A stretch of DNA of 12,794 bases from Flavobacterium psychrophilum (GTDB taxonomy: Bacteria > Bacteroidota > Bacteroidia > Flavobacteriales > Flavobacteriaceae): positions 1 to 12,794 of the forward strand of contig CAMDSN010000023.1 in the NCBI GenBank assembly GCA_945907225.1, written 5' to 3'. Made by a program: the position numbers and the translations under genes. Below the pieces are notes generated by a model that worked only from the letters and a program-made list of their open reading frames with translations, had not been told where the DNA came from and searched no databases. Positions 1-7,363 of the stretch are shown here, in pieces; the first letter of the stretch is position 1, and every line of letters starts with the position of its first letter.

Positions 1-230
1 CATTATCAAAGTTATTAAGAATAATATTGACAACTAAAATAAAAAGATAATTTAAAAATAGTTAAGATAGAAAATCAAAATGCAAGCTATTTTGAGATGG
101 TAAATAATTGAAATTAAAAAATTAAATCCAACAAATAAGTGAATAATACAACTAATGGTCCAGAAGAAATTGGAACCTTACTGTCTTTAAAAAAAAGATA
201 ATTATAAATCAAAAAAATAGAAAGTAAATG
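1..230. other. AT-rich non-coding stretch downstream of ychF
   Basis: This stretch is about 80% A+T by direct count (46 G/C of 230). Both strands carry frequent stop codons, and I see no open frame longer than a few codons, no tRNA-like fold and no repeat array. It lies beyond the 3' end of ychF, so it should hold that gene's transcript end. I could not find a convincing hairpin followed by a T-run on the minus strand. The gene to the left is outside the window. Confidence 0.7.
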
Positions 231-1325
231 CTAAACATTAAAACGGAAATGCATAACATCACCATCTTTAACTATATACTCTTTTCCTTCCACTCTTAAT
301 TTACCCGCTTCTTTTACTTTGGCTTCTGATCCGAAACTAGAAAAATCCTCAAATGAAATAACTTCGGCTCTAATAAACCCTTTTTCAAAATCGGTGTGAA
401 TTACACCAGCAGCTTTAGGAGCTGTATCGCCTATATTTATAGTCCAAGCGCGAACTTCTTTTACACCTGCGGTAAAATAGGTTTGTTGTTTTAATAATTT
501 GTAGGCCCCACGAATTAAAACAGCAGATCCGGGCTCTTTTAGACCTAAATCTTCTAAAAACATTTGGCGCTCCTCATATGTTTCTAATTCGGTAATATCG
601 GCTTCTGTACCCACCGCTAAAACAATAACTTCTGCATTTTCATCTTTCACTAATTCTCTAACTTGATCAACATATTTATTTCCGTTTACCGCTGAGGCTT
701 CATCAACATTACAAACATAAAGGACAGGTTTATTTGTAATTAGCTGAAAATCCTCTAATAATATTTCTTCGTCATTATTTTGAGCTGTTACCGTTCGTGC
801 CGATTTTGCTTGTAAAAGATTTTCTCGTATTCTATCTAATAAAGATTTTTCTGTTTGCGCTTCTTTATTTCCTGTTTTTGCAGCGCGATTTACCTTTTCC
901 AAACGTTTTTCAACGGTTTCTAAATCTTTCAACTGCAATTCTATATCTATGGTTTCCTTATCTCTAATGGGGTTCACATTACCGTCAACATGAATAATAT
1001 TATCATTATCAAAACAACGCAACACATGAATAATAGCGTTACATTCTCGAATATTAGCTAAAAATTGATTTCCTAAACCCTCCCCTTTGCTGGCCCCTTT
1101 TACCAAACCAGCTATATCTACAATATCAACTGTTGCCATTTGAACCCGTTCTGGCTTTACTAATTCCTCTAATCTATTAATGCGCTGATCGGGTACATTT
1201 ACCACACCAATATTAGGCTCTATTGTGCAAAATGGGAAATTAGCACTTTGCGCCTTTGCGTTCGACAAACAATTAAATAATGTTGATTTTCCGACGTTTG
1301 GTAATCCTACAATTCCTGCCTTCAT
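231..1325 (-). CDS. ychF: Redox-regulated ATPase YchF (Obg-family P-loop protein)
   Basis: This is a soluble cytoplasmic ATPase of the Obg/OLA1 branch of translation-factor GTPases. The family binds ribosomes and takes part in stress and redox responses. The 364-residue length is the family norm. The Walker A motif GLPNVGKST is at residues 7-15. The G3 region DIVDIAGLVKGASKGEGLGN at about 68-86 carries the family's YchF/Obg signature. At 206-209 the protein has NVDE instead of NKxD, the substitution that gives YchF its preference for ATP. The middle, about 130-180, is rich in K and E and matches the helical coiled-coil insertion. A C-terminal TGS domain fills about 283-364. The ATG at 1325 begins right at the P-loop strand (MKAGIVGLP), so the start is secure. 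It is transcribed alone, away from the PIG-L operon. Confidence 0.97.
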   Translation of the reverse strand: MKAGIVGLPNVGKSTLFNCLSNAKAQSANFPFCTIEPNIGVVNVPDQRINRLEELVKPERVQMATVDIVDIAGLVKGASKGEGLGNQFLANIRECNAIIHVLRCFDNDNIIHVDGNVNPIRDKETIDIELQLKDLETVEKRLEKVNRAAKTGNKEAQTEKSLLDRIRENLLQAKSARTVTAQNNDEEILLEDFQLITNKPVLYVCNVDEASAVNGNKYVDQVRELVKDENAEVIVLAVGTEADITELETYEERQMFLEDLGLKEPGSAVLIRGAYKLLKQQTYFTAGVKEVRAWTINIGDTAPKAAGVIHTDFEKGFIRAEVISFEDFSSFGSEAKVKEAGKLRVEGKEYIVKDGDVMHFRFNV

Positions 1326-1371
1326 TTTATTAGAAAGTTAATTATCTTATTAGTTGATCTTAAAAAGTTTG

Positions 1372-1379
1372 CAAATATA
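1372..1379 (-). promoter_or_regulatory. -7 promoter element of ychF
   Basis: On the minus strand this reads TATATTTG, a perfect match to the Bacteroidota -7 consensus TAnnTTTG. It would start transcription near 1365 and leave a leader of about 40 bases before the ychF ATG. I see no clear TTG -33 element at the usual distance. Confidence 0.6.
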
Positions 1380-1478
1380 AGTTTTAAATCGGTTCATTAT
1401 TAGTAAAAAAAATAGAATTTAATAGCTCCCACTTTGGCTCAATAAACTAGATAACTTAAAATGAATTTGGGAGTAAAA

Positions 1479-1511
1479 TTGGCTGTAACTTTACTAAAAT
1501 TAGTATATTTG
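1479..1511 (+). promoter_or_regulatory. Promoter of the PIG-L / small protein / symporter operon
   Basis: TATATTTG at 1504-1511 is a perfect TAnnTTTG -7 element. A TTG at 1479-1481 lies 22 bases upstream and can serve as the -33 element, at the long end of the usual spacing. Transcription should start near 1517, giving a leader of only about 16 bases before the ATG at 1533. The promoter is back to back with that of ychF. Confidence 0.6.
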
Positions 1512-1532
1512 AGGGCTTGTAAAACACTCTAA

Positions 1533-4025
1533 ATGAAACCTTTTTTCTATACTTTTTTACTCGTATTTACTTGCTTTGTATTCGCACAACAACCAGCCAA
1601 ACCGAGTTCAGTTGATTTATACAATCAATTAAAGAAACTAAATTTCCTTGGCTCTGTCTTGTATGTAGCGGCACATCCAGATGATGAAAATACGCGTTTA
1701 ATTTCTCATTTATCAAATGATGTAAATGCACGAACAGCCTATTTATCGCTGACTAGAGGTGATGGAGGTCAAAATTTAATAGGACCCGAATTGAGAGAGG
1801 AACTAGGTGTCATCAGAACCCAAGAACTTATTGAGGCTAGAAAAATAGATGGTGGAATTCAATTCTTTACACGCGCCAATGATTTTGGTTATTCTAAAAA
1901 TCCGGATGAAACTTTGCAAGTTTGGAATAAAGATCAAGTATTAAGTGATATGGTTTGGGTTATTCGAAAATTTCAGCCCGATATAATTATTAATCGCTTC
2001 GACCATAGAACTCCAGGAACCACTCATGGTCACCATACATCTTCAGCACTACTTAGTATGGAGGCTTTTGAAAAAGCAAATGATGTGAATTACCAATCCA
2101 ATCAGTTAAACTATGTTTCAGTATTTGAACCTAAACGATTGTTTTTTAATACCTCGTGGTGGTTTTATGGGAGTAAAGAAAAGTTTGAAGCGGCCGATAA
2201 AAGTAAATTATTTAAAATTCCTGTTGGCACTTATTATAATTTATTAGGAAAATCAAACCAAGAAATTGCAGCTTTGAGTCGCAGTTGTCACCAATCACAA
2301 GGCTTTGGAACTTCGGGCACGCGTGGAGAAGAAGATGAATATGTTGAGTTTTTACTCGGAGATTTTCCGAAAGAGAAATCGTCTATATTTAATGGAATTG
2401 ACACTAGTTGGAACCGAATCAAAGATGGAAAATTGATAGGCGATTTGGTAACTACAATCATAAACGAATTTGATTTTATAAATCCGACAGCCTCTATTCC
2501 TAATTTATTGATTATCTATTCAATGGTTGAAAAAATTGAAAATCAGCATTGGAAAAACATCAAGCTAGAAGAAATAAAGAAATTGATATTGGGTTGTGCG
2601 GGAGTCTATTTTGAAGCCGTAGCTGAATTGCAAGAAGTTACTCCAAATACCAATTTAAAGATCAAGGTAGAAATTGTCAATCGAAGTCCAATTAACATTA
2701 AATTAAATGGTTTGGAAACTCTTCCTTTTGGTATGTCTGAAAAGGAAACAATCGCTGATTTAAAAACTAACCGCACCTTTTTTAAAAATATAGAAGTAAA
2801 AATTCCAGAGAAGATTAAGTATACAAATCCTTATTGGTTAAATGAAAAAGGAACCGAAGGAATGTATATTGTAAATGAGCAAGAAAATATTGGGCAGCCC
2901 GATGTGATTAGAAATCTTAAAGTTGTTGCTTGGTTGTCTATTAATAATGTTGAAATACCCTTTGAGCGAAATATAGTTTACAAGTACAATGACGATGTGA
3001 AAGGCGAAGTTTATCAGCCCCTCGATATTGTTCCGAAAGTAACTTCTTATTTTTCTGAAAAAGTATACGTATTTAACAATGGTAATCCTAAAACAATTTC
3101 TGTTAAAGTAAAAGCTGGAATAGATGCATGTGTTGGCGAAGTGAAATTAAATTTACCTTCTGATTGGAAAGTAAGCCCATCAAATATTTCATTTATTATT
3201 GATAAAAAAAACCAAGAATTTAGTGCTGATTTTAATGTTACTGCTTCAGAGCAATTTCTTGAAGCGAATATCTCGTCAAGTGTTACCGTTAATGGAGAAA
3301 TTTTTAATGGAAACAAAATCGACATTGATTATCCACACATACAAAAACAAATGGTATTGAAAACTGCAGAAGCCAAAGCAATCCGTTTAAAACTAAAATC
3401 AAAGGGGGATAAAATTGCATACATAATGGGTGCTGGCGATCAAGTTCCTAACAGTTTAATACAAATGGGATACCTGGTTGACATCATTAAGGCTGAAGCT
3501 ATCACTGAAGAAAATCTTAAAAGCTATGATGTTGTTATTACTGGAATTAGAGCCTACAATCTAATTAAATTATTGGCCACCAAACAAACCACTTTGTTTG
3601 ATTTTGTGAAAAACGGAAAAACAATGATTGTTCAGTACAATACAATTGATGATTTAGTCACTAATGAAATTGCTCCCTACCCCTTAAAAATATCCAGAGA
3701 TCGTGTTACAGAGGAAAATGCCGCCGTTATGTTTTTGAATCCAAATCACAGAGTTTTAAATTTTCCAAATAAAATAACTGAAGAAGATTTTAAAAATTGG
3801 AAACAAGAGCAAGGGCTTTATTACCCAAATGAATGGGATGTTAGCTTCACTCCTATTCTATCCTCTAATGACCGTGGAGAAATTCCCAAAAAAGGGTCAT
3901 TATTAATTGCTAAATATGGGAAAGGCCATTATGTTTACACAGGATTAAGTTTTTTTAGAGAATTGCCCGAGGGAGTGATTGGGGCTTATAGATTAATTGC
4001 AAATATTATAGCTTTAGGACAGTAA
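1533..4025 (+). CDS. Exported PIG-L family N-deacetylase, large multidomain form
   Basis: This is a predicted zinc-dependent deacetylase of the PIG-L/LmbE fold, which removes N-acetyl groups from sugar amines. A signal peptide (hydrophobic residues 3-17, likely cut after VFA at 18) places it in the periplasm or envelope. The zinc motif AHPDDE is at 47-52, and the second metal/catalytic cluster THGHH is at 164-168 (His165, His168). These sit in an N-terminal catalytic domain of about 280 residues. About 340-610 looks like beta-sandwich linker domains. About 620-830 resembles a glutamine-amidotransferase-like (ThuA-like) domain ending YGKGHYVYTGLSFFRELPEG. With 830 residues it is over three times the size of BshB-type enzymes (about 240), so it is not a bacillithiol enzyme. 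It heads an operon, 2 bases before the small protein. The substrate is unknown; a glycan or glycoconjugate is an inference. Confidence 0.88.
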   Translation: MKPFFYTFLLVFTCFVFAQQPAKPSSVDLYNQLKKLNFLGSVLYVAAHPDDENTRLISHLSNDVNARTAYLSLTRGDGGQNLIGPELREELGVIRTQELIEARKIDGGIQFFTRANDFGYSKNPDETLQVWNKDQVLSDMVWVIRKFQPDIIINRFDHRTPGTTHGHHTSSALLSMEAFEKANDVNYQSNQLNYVSVFEPKRLFFNTSWWFYGSKEKFEAADKSKLFKIPVGTYYNLLGKSNQEIAALSRSCHQSQGFGTSGTRGEEDEYVEFLLGDFPKEKSSIFNGIDTSWNRIKDGKLIGDLVTTIINEFDFINPTASIPNLLIIYSMVEKIENQHWKNIKLEEIKKLILGCAGVYFEAVAELQEVTPNTNLKIKVEIVNRSPINIKLNGLETLPFGMSEKETIADLKTNRTFFKNIEVKIPEKIKYTNPYWLNEKGTEGMYIVNEQENIGQPDVIRNLKVVAWLSINNVEIPFERNIVYKYNDDVKGEVYQPLDIVPKVTSYFSEKVYVFNNGNPKTISVKVKAGIDACVGEVKLNLPSDWKVSPSNISFIIDKKNQEFSADFNVTASEQFLEANISSSVTVNGEIFNGNKIDIDYPHIQKQMVLKTAEAKAIRLKLKSKGDKIAYIMGAGDQVPNSLIQMGYLVDIIKAEAITEENLKSYDVVITGIRAYNLIKLLATKQTTLFDFVKNGKTMIVQYNTIDDLVTNEIAPYPLKISRDRVTEENAAVMFLNPNHRVLNFPNKITEEDFKNWKQEQGLYYPNEWDVSFTPILSSNDRGEIPKKGSLLIAKYGKGHYVYTGLSFFRELPEGVIGAYRLIANIIALGQ

Positions 4026-4027
4026 AT

Positions 4028-4132
4028 ATGAAAAATAGAAAAACAATATGGAAAAATAGTTATACATGGGTTCTGGTCATGAATGCCATATATATTTTTA
4101 TTTTTTTTATTTTAATGCAATTATACTTTTAG
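4028..4132 (+). CDS. 34-residue single-span membrane protein between deacetylase and symporter
   Basis: The frame ATG 4028 to TAG 4130-4132 encodes 34 residues. It begins MKNRKTIWKNSYTW (five basic residues, then a polar N-S-Y-T stretch) and ends MNAIYIFIFFILMQLYF, a single hydrophobic span with almost nothing after it. The expected topology is N-terminus in the cytoplasm with one helix. Its ATG follows the PIG-L stop by 2 bases, and its stop lies 1 base before the symporter ATG. This fits translational coupling better than chance. Some SSS-family transporters are encoded beside short membrane partners (DUF4212 or DUF485/YjcH types). This protein is far shorter than those and I cannot assign it to either. 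I believe similar short proteins sit before symporters in other Flavobacteriia, but that is recollection. The frame would be missed by gene finders with a length cutoff. Confidence 0.72.
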   Translation: MKNRKTIWKNSYTWVLVMNAIYIFIFFILMQLYF

Positions 4133-4133
4133 C

Positions 4134-5852
4134 ATGCAACAACTCGATTGGATTATTTTATCAGTAACACTACTTTTTATTGTTTTCTATGGCGTTTATA
4201 AGACAAAAGGAAGTGCAAATGTAGAAGAATACATTTTAGGTAATAAAGAAACACCTTGGTGGACCGTTGGACTATCTGTCATGGCAACCCAAGCAAGCGC
4301 TATTACATTTTTATCAACTCCAGGTCAAGCTTATCATGACGGAATGGGTTTCGTCCAATTCTATTTTGGTCTTCCCATAGCAATGGTACTAATTTCGGTA
4401 ACTTTCATACCAATTTATTATAGATTAAAAGTGTTTACTGCCTACGAATTTCTTGAACAACGATTCGATTTAAAAACACGTTCTTTTACAGCAATTTTAT
4501 TTTTAATTCAGCGTGGCTTGGGAACAGGTATAACAATTTATGCTCCATCAATAATTCTTTCTTCAATATTAGGATGGAATCTAACAGTTTTAAATATAAT
4601 AATTGGAATTTTAGTTATAATATACACTTTTACCGGAGGAACGAAGGCCGTAAATGTTACCCAAAAGCAACAAATGTTTATTATCATGTCTGGAATGTTT
4701 TTAACATTTTTTCTTATACTCCATTTACTTCCCAACGACATGACTTTCTCCAATGCACTTCATATTGCAGGTGCAAATGACAAAATGAATATCCTAGATT
4801 TCTCGTTTGATCTTGAAAATCGTTATACATTTTGGAGTGGAATTACAGGCGGATTTTTCTTGATGTTATCTTATTTTGGCACCGATCAATCTCAGGTGGG
4901 GAGATATTTGTCCGGAAAATCCATCAAAGAAAGTCAGATGGGTTTGATAATGAATGGTTTTTTAAAAGTGCCAATGCAATTTTTTATTTTACTAACTGGT
5001 GTAATGGTGTTTGTTTTTTTTCAATTTAATCCGGTACCACTCCATTTTAATCCAGTAAATAAAGAAGCTATTGAAAAATCTATATACGCTGAAAAGTACA
5101 ATGCACTTGAACAAAAACTTGCAATACTATCAGAAGAAAAAAAGGAATATAATCTTTTATACATTGATCACTTAAACCAAAATTTTGACAATCCCATTTT
5201 AAGAAAAAAATTAATCTCATTATCCGAAAAAGAAAAAGATTTGCATGAGGAAGCAAAACAAATCATAACTAAAGTGGACAAAAAAGCAGAAACAAATGAT
5301 AAGGATTATGTCTTTATCTATTTTATTCTAAATTATTTGCCAACGGGATTAATAGGCCTTTTATTAGCTGTGATTTTATCAGCAGCTATGTCATCATCAG
5401 CTTCCGGATTAACCGCACTCGCATCTACCACAGCTATTGATATTTACAAAAGAAACGTAAAAACCGAAAAATCCGATAAACATTATGTTAATGCCACCAA
5501 ATACTTTACTTTACTTTGGGGCGTTATTGCGGTAGGATTTGCTTGTGTAGGAACGCTTTTTGAAAACCTTATTCAGTTGGTTAATATTGTGGGATCTATA
5601 TTTTACGGAACAGTACTTGGCGTATTTTTAGTGGGCTTTTATTTTAAATTTATAAAAGCAAACGCTATTTTCTATAGCGCAGTAATTAGTCAATTATCCA
5701 TTTTTATTATCTACTACTACACCATACATATTTATCCTACAGGTGAAGAAAAATTAGGCTACTTATGGCTCAATTTTATTGGCTCAATTATGACGATTGT
5801 ATTAGGACTTATTATTCAAATTTTATTCAAATTAAAACCAAAACAGTTATAA
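4134..5852 (+). CDS. Sodium:solute symporter (SSS/SLC5 family)
   Basis: This is an inner-membrane Na+-coupled transporter with the LeuT-like fold. Family marks, in order: QASAITFLSTPGQAYHDGMG (53-72) for the first core helix with its Na+/substrate region; YEFLEQRF (104-111); GTDQSQVGRYLSGKS (249-263); and SAAMSSSASGLTALASTTAI (416-435), whose serines match the Na2-site helix, followed by DIYKR. About 12-13 hydrophobic spans are visible. Its 572 residues exceed the common 480-520 because of a hydrophilic loop at about 300-390 rich in K, E and L, probably helical or coiled coil. It is the last gene of the deacetylase operon and starts 1 base after the small membrane protein. The substrate cannot be read from the sequence; a sugar, amino sugar or organic acid linked to the deacetylase is a guess. 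Confidence 0.92.
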   Translation: MQQLDWIILSVTLLFIVFYGVYKTKGSANVEEYILGNKETPWWTVGLSVMATQASAITFLSTPGQAYHDGMGFVQFYFGLPIAMVLISVTFIPIYYRLKVFTAYEFLEQRFDLKTRSFTAILFLIQRGLGTGITIYAPSIILSSILGWNLTVLNIIIGILVIIYTFTGGTKAVNVTQKQQMFIIMSGMFLTFFLILHLLPNDMTFSNALHIAGANDKMNILDFSFDLENRYTFWSGITGGFFLMLSYFGTDQSQVGRYLSGKSIKESQMGLIMNGFLKVPMQFFILLTGVMVFVFFQFNPVPLHFNPVNKEAIEKSIYAEKYNALEQKLAILSEEKKEYNLLYIDHLNQNFDNPILRKKLISLSEKEKDLHEEAKQIITKVDKKAETNDKDYVFIYFILNYLPTGLIGLLLAVILSAAMSSSASGLTALASTTAIDIYKRNVKTEKSDKHYVNATKYFTLLWGVIAVGFACVGTLFENLIQLVNIVGSIFYGTVLGVFLVGFYFKFIKANAIFYSAVISQLSIFIIYYYTIHIYPTGEEKLGYLWLNFIGSIMTIVLGLIIQILFKLKPKQL

Positions 5853-5857
5853 AAAAA

Positions 5858-5885
5858 CCACGATTTCATTTAAATAAAATCGTGG
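5858..5885. terminator. Hairpin between convergent symporter and DUF2911 genes
   Basis: CCACGATTT (5858-5866) pairs perfectly with AAATCGTGG (5877-5885) across a 10-base loop. Upstream on the plus strand is a run of seven A (5851-5857), which is a T-run after the hairpin on the minus strand. It is therefore a good intrinsic terminator for the DUF2911 gene. For the symporter, whose stop ends at 5852, the hairpin is in place but the T-tract is weak. It probably serves both convergent transcripts. Confidence 0.8.
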
Positions 5886-5909
5886 TAATTTGAATTTAAA
5901 AAATAAAAA

Positions 5910-6764
5910 TTATTTTTTACTCCATTCCTTTATGCTGTCATTATTCATTTTTATATAATCATTATTTTTTGCTTTTTCAGCAGCAGCTAATGATAATCTA
6001 GCAGTCTCAATAGCCGCAGATTTGTCCCCTGACTTGGCCTGGATTAAAGATTTTTGGCGTAAGTACCAAAAAGGAATATCTTTCCCATCCTCAATCAAAT
6101 CAATAGCTTTGTTTATATATTCTAGTGCTTTTGTGATATCGCCATTAGATTGAAGAAAATACATAGCCGATGAATAATAATCGGCAGCAGTTGGACCTGC
6201 TAAAGTTTTTTCAATACTAGCCATTGCCATTTTTTTTGTTGGCACTTCAAATTTCAGAGAAACCATCGTTTTTTCCCAACCAATATCTAAAGTAGCACTT
6301 TCATTTGTGAGATTGCCAATTGAAATAGTTAAAGACTCAATTGCTTTAGACAAGAAAATTGCGTCAACATTTGCTGAAATAGCAACCTTATTAGCATCCC
6401 AATTCTCAGGAGTACCCCAATTATCTGTATCAGTATATAAAACAACTTCCCATATTTCGGCTTTTGGAGTAACAAAAATTGCATATTTTCCACTTTTAAC
6501 CGTAGTGCCATTAATTACAACATCTTCACTGAAAGATACCGTCGAATTGGCATTTGCTCCTGTTCGCCACAACTTTCCAAAAGGAACTAAATCACCAAAG
6601 ATGATTCTTCCTTTTGCACTTGGCCTTGAATAATCAATTACTACTTCTGTTAAACCTACCGTTTGACTTAATACTGCATGCGGACTTGGCTGAGGTGTTT
6701 TTACTTGAGCTTTTGATGAAGTAAAAGTCAATAACACAATAAACACGATAAAAATTCTTTTCAT
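5910..6764 (-). CDS. Exported DUF2911 protein with C-terminal TPR-like helices
   Basis: This 284-residue protein of unknown function has a Sec signal peptide (basic MKR, hydrophobic 4-14, cut predicted after SSKA at 19), so it should act in the periplasm or envelope. Residues about 27-175 match the DUF2911 domain, with its conserved stretches SPHAVLSQTVG (27-37), DYSRPSAKGR (44-53), FGKLWRTGANA (62-72), SGKYAIFVTP (91-100) and NWGTPENWD (115-123). Residues about 190-280 are alpha-helical and look like two TPR-type repeats (ADYYSSAMYFLQSNGDITKA and PFWYLRQKSLIQAKSGDKSA). No lipobox cysteine is present. The ATG at 6764 directly precedes the signal peptide. The gene stands alone, divergent from the photolyase operon and convergent with the symporter. 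The domain call is firm; the function is unknown. Confidence 0.87.
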   Translation of the reverse strand: MKRIFIVFIVLLTFTSSKAQVKTPQPSPHAVLSQTVGLTEVVIDYSRPSAKGRIIFGDLVPFGKLWRTGANANSTVSFSEDVVINGTTVKSGKYAIFVTPKAEIWEVVLYTDTDNWGTPENWDANKVAISANVDAIFLSKAIESLTISIGNLTNESATLDIGWEKTMVSLKFEVPTKKMAMASIEKTLAGPTAADYYSSAMYFLQSNGDITKALEYINKAIDLIEDGKDIPFWYLRQKSLIQAKSGDKSAAIETARLSLAAAEKAKNNDYIKMNNDSIKEWSKK

Positions 6765-6829
6765 TTCTTATTTTTTAAAGTTTTAAAATTATAAATCGGA
6801 AACGCTTATTTTTGATAAGTATAAAATAT

Positions 6830-6863
6830 TTTGTTTAACTATTTAATCAATAATTTAAACAAA
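6830..6863. promoter_or_regulatory. Inverted-repeat candidate operator upstream of the SRPBCC-SDR-photolyase operon
   Basis: TTTGTTTAA at 6830-6838 is matched by its exact reverse complement TTAAACAAA at 6855-6863, centre to centre 25 bases. Relative to a start inferred near 6883, the arms lie at about -53 to -45 and -28 to -20. The right arm therefore falls where RNA polymerase would contact the -33 region and spacer. That position suits a repressor site. The regulator is not encoded in this window. A light-responsive MerR-type (LitR/CarH-like) regulator would fit the operon, but this is inference. Confidence 0.5.
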
Positions 6864-6868
6864 GTTAT

Positions 6869-6876
6869 TACTTTTA
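6869..6876 (+). promoter_or_regulatory. Weak -7 element of the photolyase operon
   Basis: TACTTTTA matches TAnnTTTG except for its last base. Transcription would start near 6883, only about 9 bases before the ATG at 6892. No TTG lies at the usual -33 distance. A weak core promoter next to an operator-like dyad fits an inducible gene. Confidence 0.4.
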
Positions 6877-6891
6877 CAAAAAAATATTCCG

Positions 6892-7356
6892 ATGCAAATA
6901 TACACATTACAAAGCAAACAAAAACTACCTATAACAATTGACGAAGCTTGGATTTTTTTTTCAAGCCCGAGTAATTTAAAAACTATTACCCCGGATTATA
7001 TGGGATTTAGTATTTTATCTGGAGCTGATCGAGAAATTTTTGCAGGACAAATTATCCAATATATTGTAACTCCAGTATTAGGAATTAAGGTTAAATGGGT
7101 AACTGAAATCACTCATGTAGTTGAAAAAAAATATTTTGTAGATGAACAACGATTTGGCCCATATGCATTATGGCATCACAAGCACTTTCTGAAAGAAATA
7201 CCTGGGGGTGTTGAAATGGAAGATATTATTGATTATAAGGTACCTATGGGTATTATTGGAGAGATTGTTCATCCTTTCCTTGTCAAACCCAAATTAAATG
7301 AAATTTTTGAGTATAGACGAACAAAACTAATTGAACTTTTTGGAGAATTTAAATAA
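6892..7356 (+). CDS. SRPBCC-family protein of the photolyase cluster (COG4276-like)
   Basis: This 154-residue cytoplasmic protein has the SRPBCC (START-like) helix-grip fold, which encloses a hydrophobic ligand cavity. The N-terminal strand leads into PITIDEAWIFFSSPSNLKTI (13-32), the usual first helix of the fold. The middle has IKVKWVTEIT (65-74). A conserved block DEQRFGPYALWHHKHFL (84-100) marks the COG4276-type subgroup, sometimes labelled 'cell division inhibitor' without good evidence. The C-terminal helix (about 126-150) closes the cavity. There is no signal peptide. It is the first gene of a three-gene operon, 7 bases before the SDR ATG. The ligand is unknown. Its repeated pairing with photolyase genes, as I recall it, suggests a role in a light or UV response. 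Confidence 0.85.
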   Translation: MQIYTLQSKQKLPITIDEAWIFFSSPSNLKTITPDYMGFSILSGADREIFAGQIIQYIVTPVLGIKVKWVTEITHVVEKKYFVDEQRFGPYALWHHKHFLKEIPGGVEMEDIIDYKVPMGIIGEIVHPFLVKPKLNEIFEYRRTKLIELFGEFK

Positions 7357-7363
7357 TTATAAT

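Noticed and set aside
157..177. GGTCCA / TGGAACC hairpin downstream of ychF
   Set aside because: The stem needs a bulge and there is no T-run after it on the minus strand, so I do not call it a terminator.
1426..1473. CTCCCA / TGGGAG inverted repeat in the ychF / PIG-L intergenic region
   Set aside because: The six-base arms are 36 bases apart, which is too little to separate from chance without comparative data.
3047..3325. 92-codon minus-strand open frame inside the PIG-L gene
   Set aside because: It lies wholly antisense to a well-supported coding region, shows no recognisable motif, and has no promoter or spacing logic of its own.
6307..6633. 108-codon plus-strand frame inside the DUF2911 gene
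   Set aside because: It is the antisense shadow of conserved DUF2911 motifs; its translation resembles no family I know.
7331..7363. Upstream TTG start adding 11 residues to the SDR
   Set aside because: The extra residues precede the first Rossmann strand and would overlap the SRPBCC gene by 26 bases; the ATG at 7364 fits the fold.
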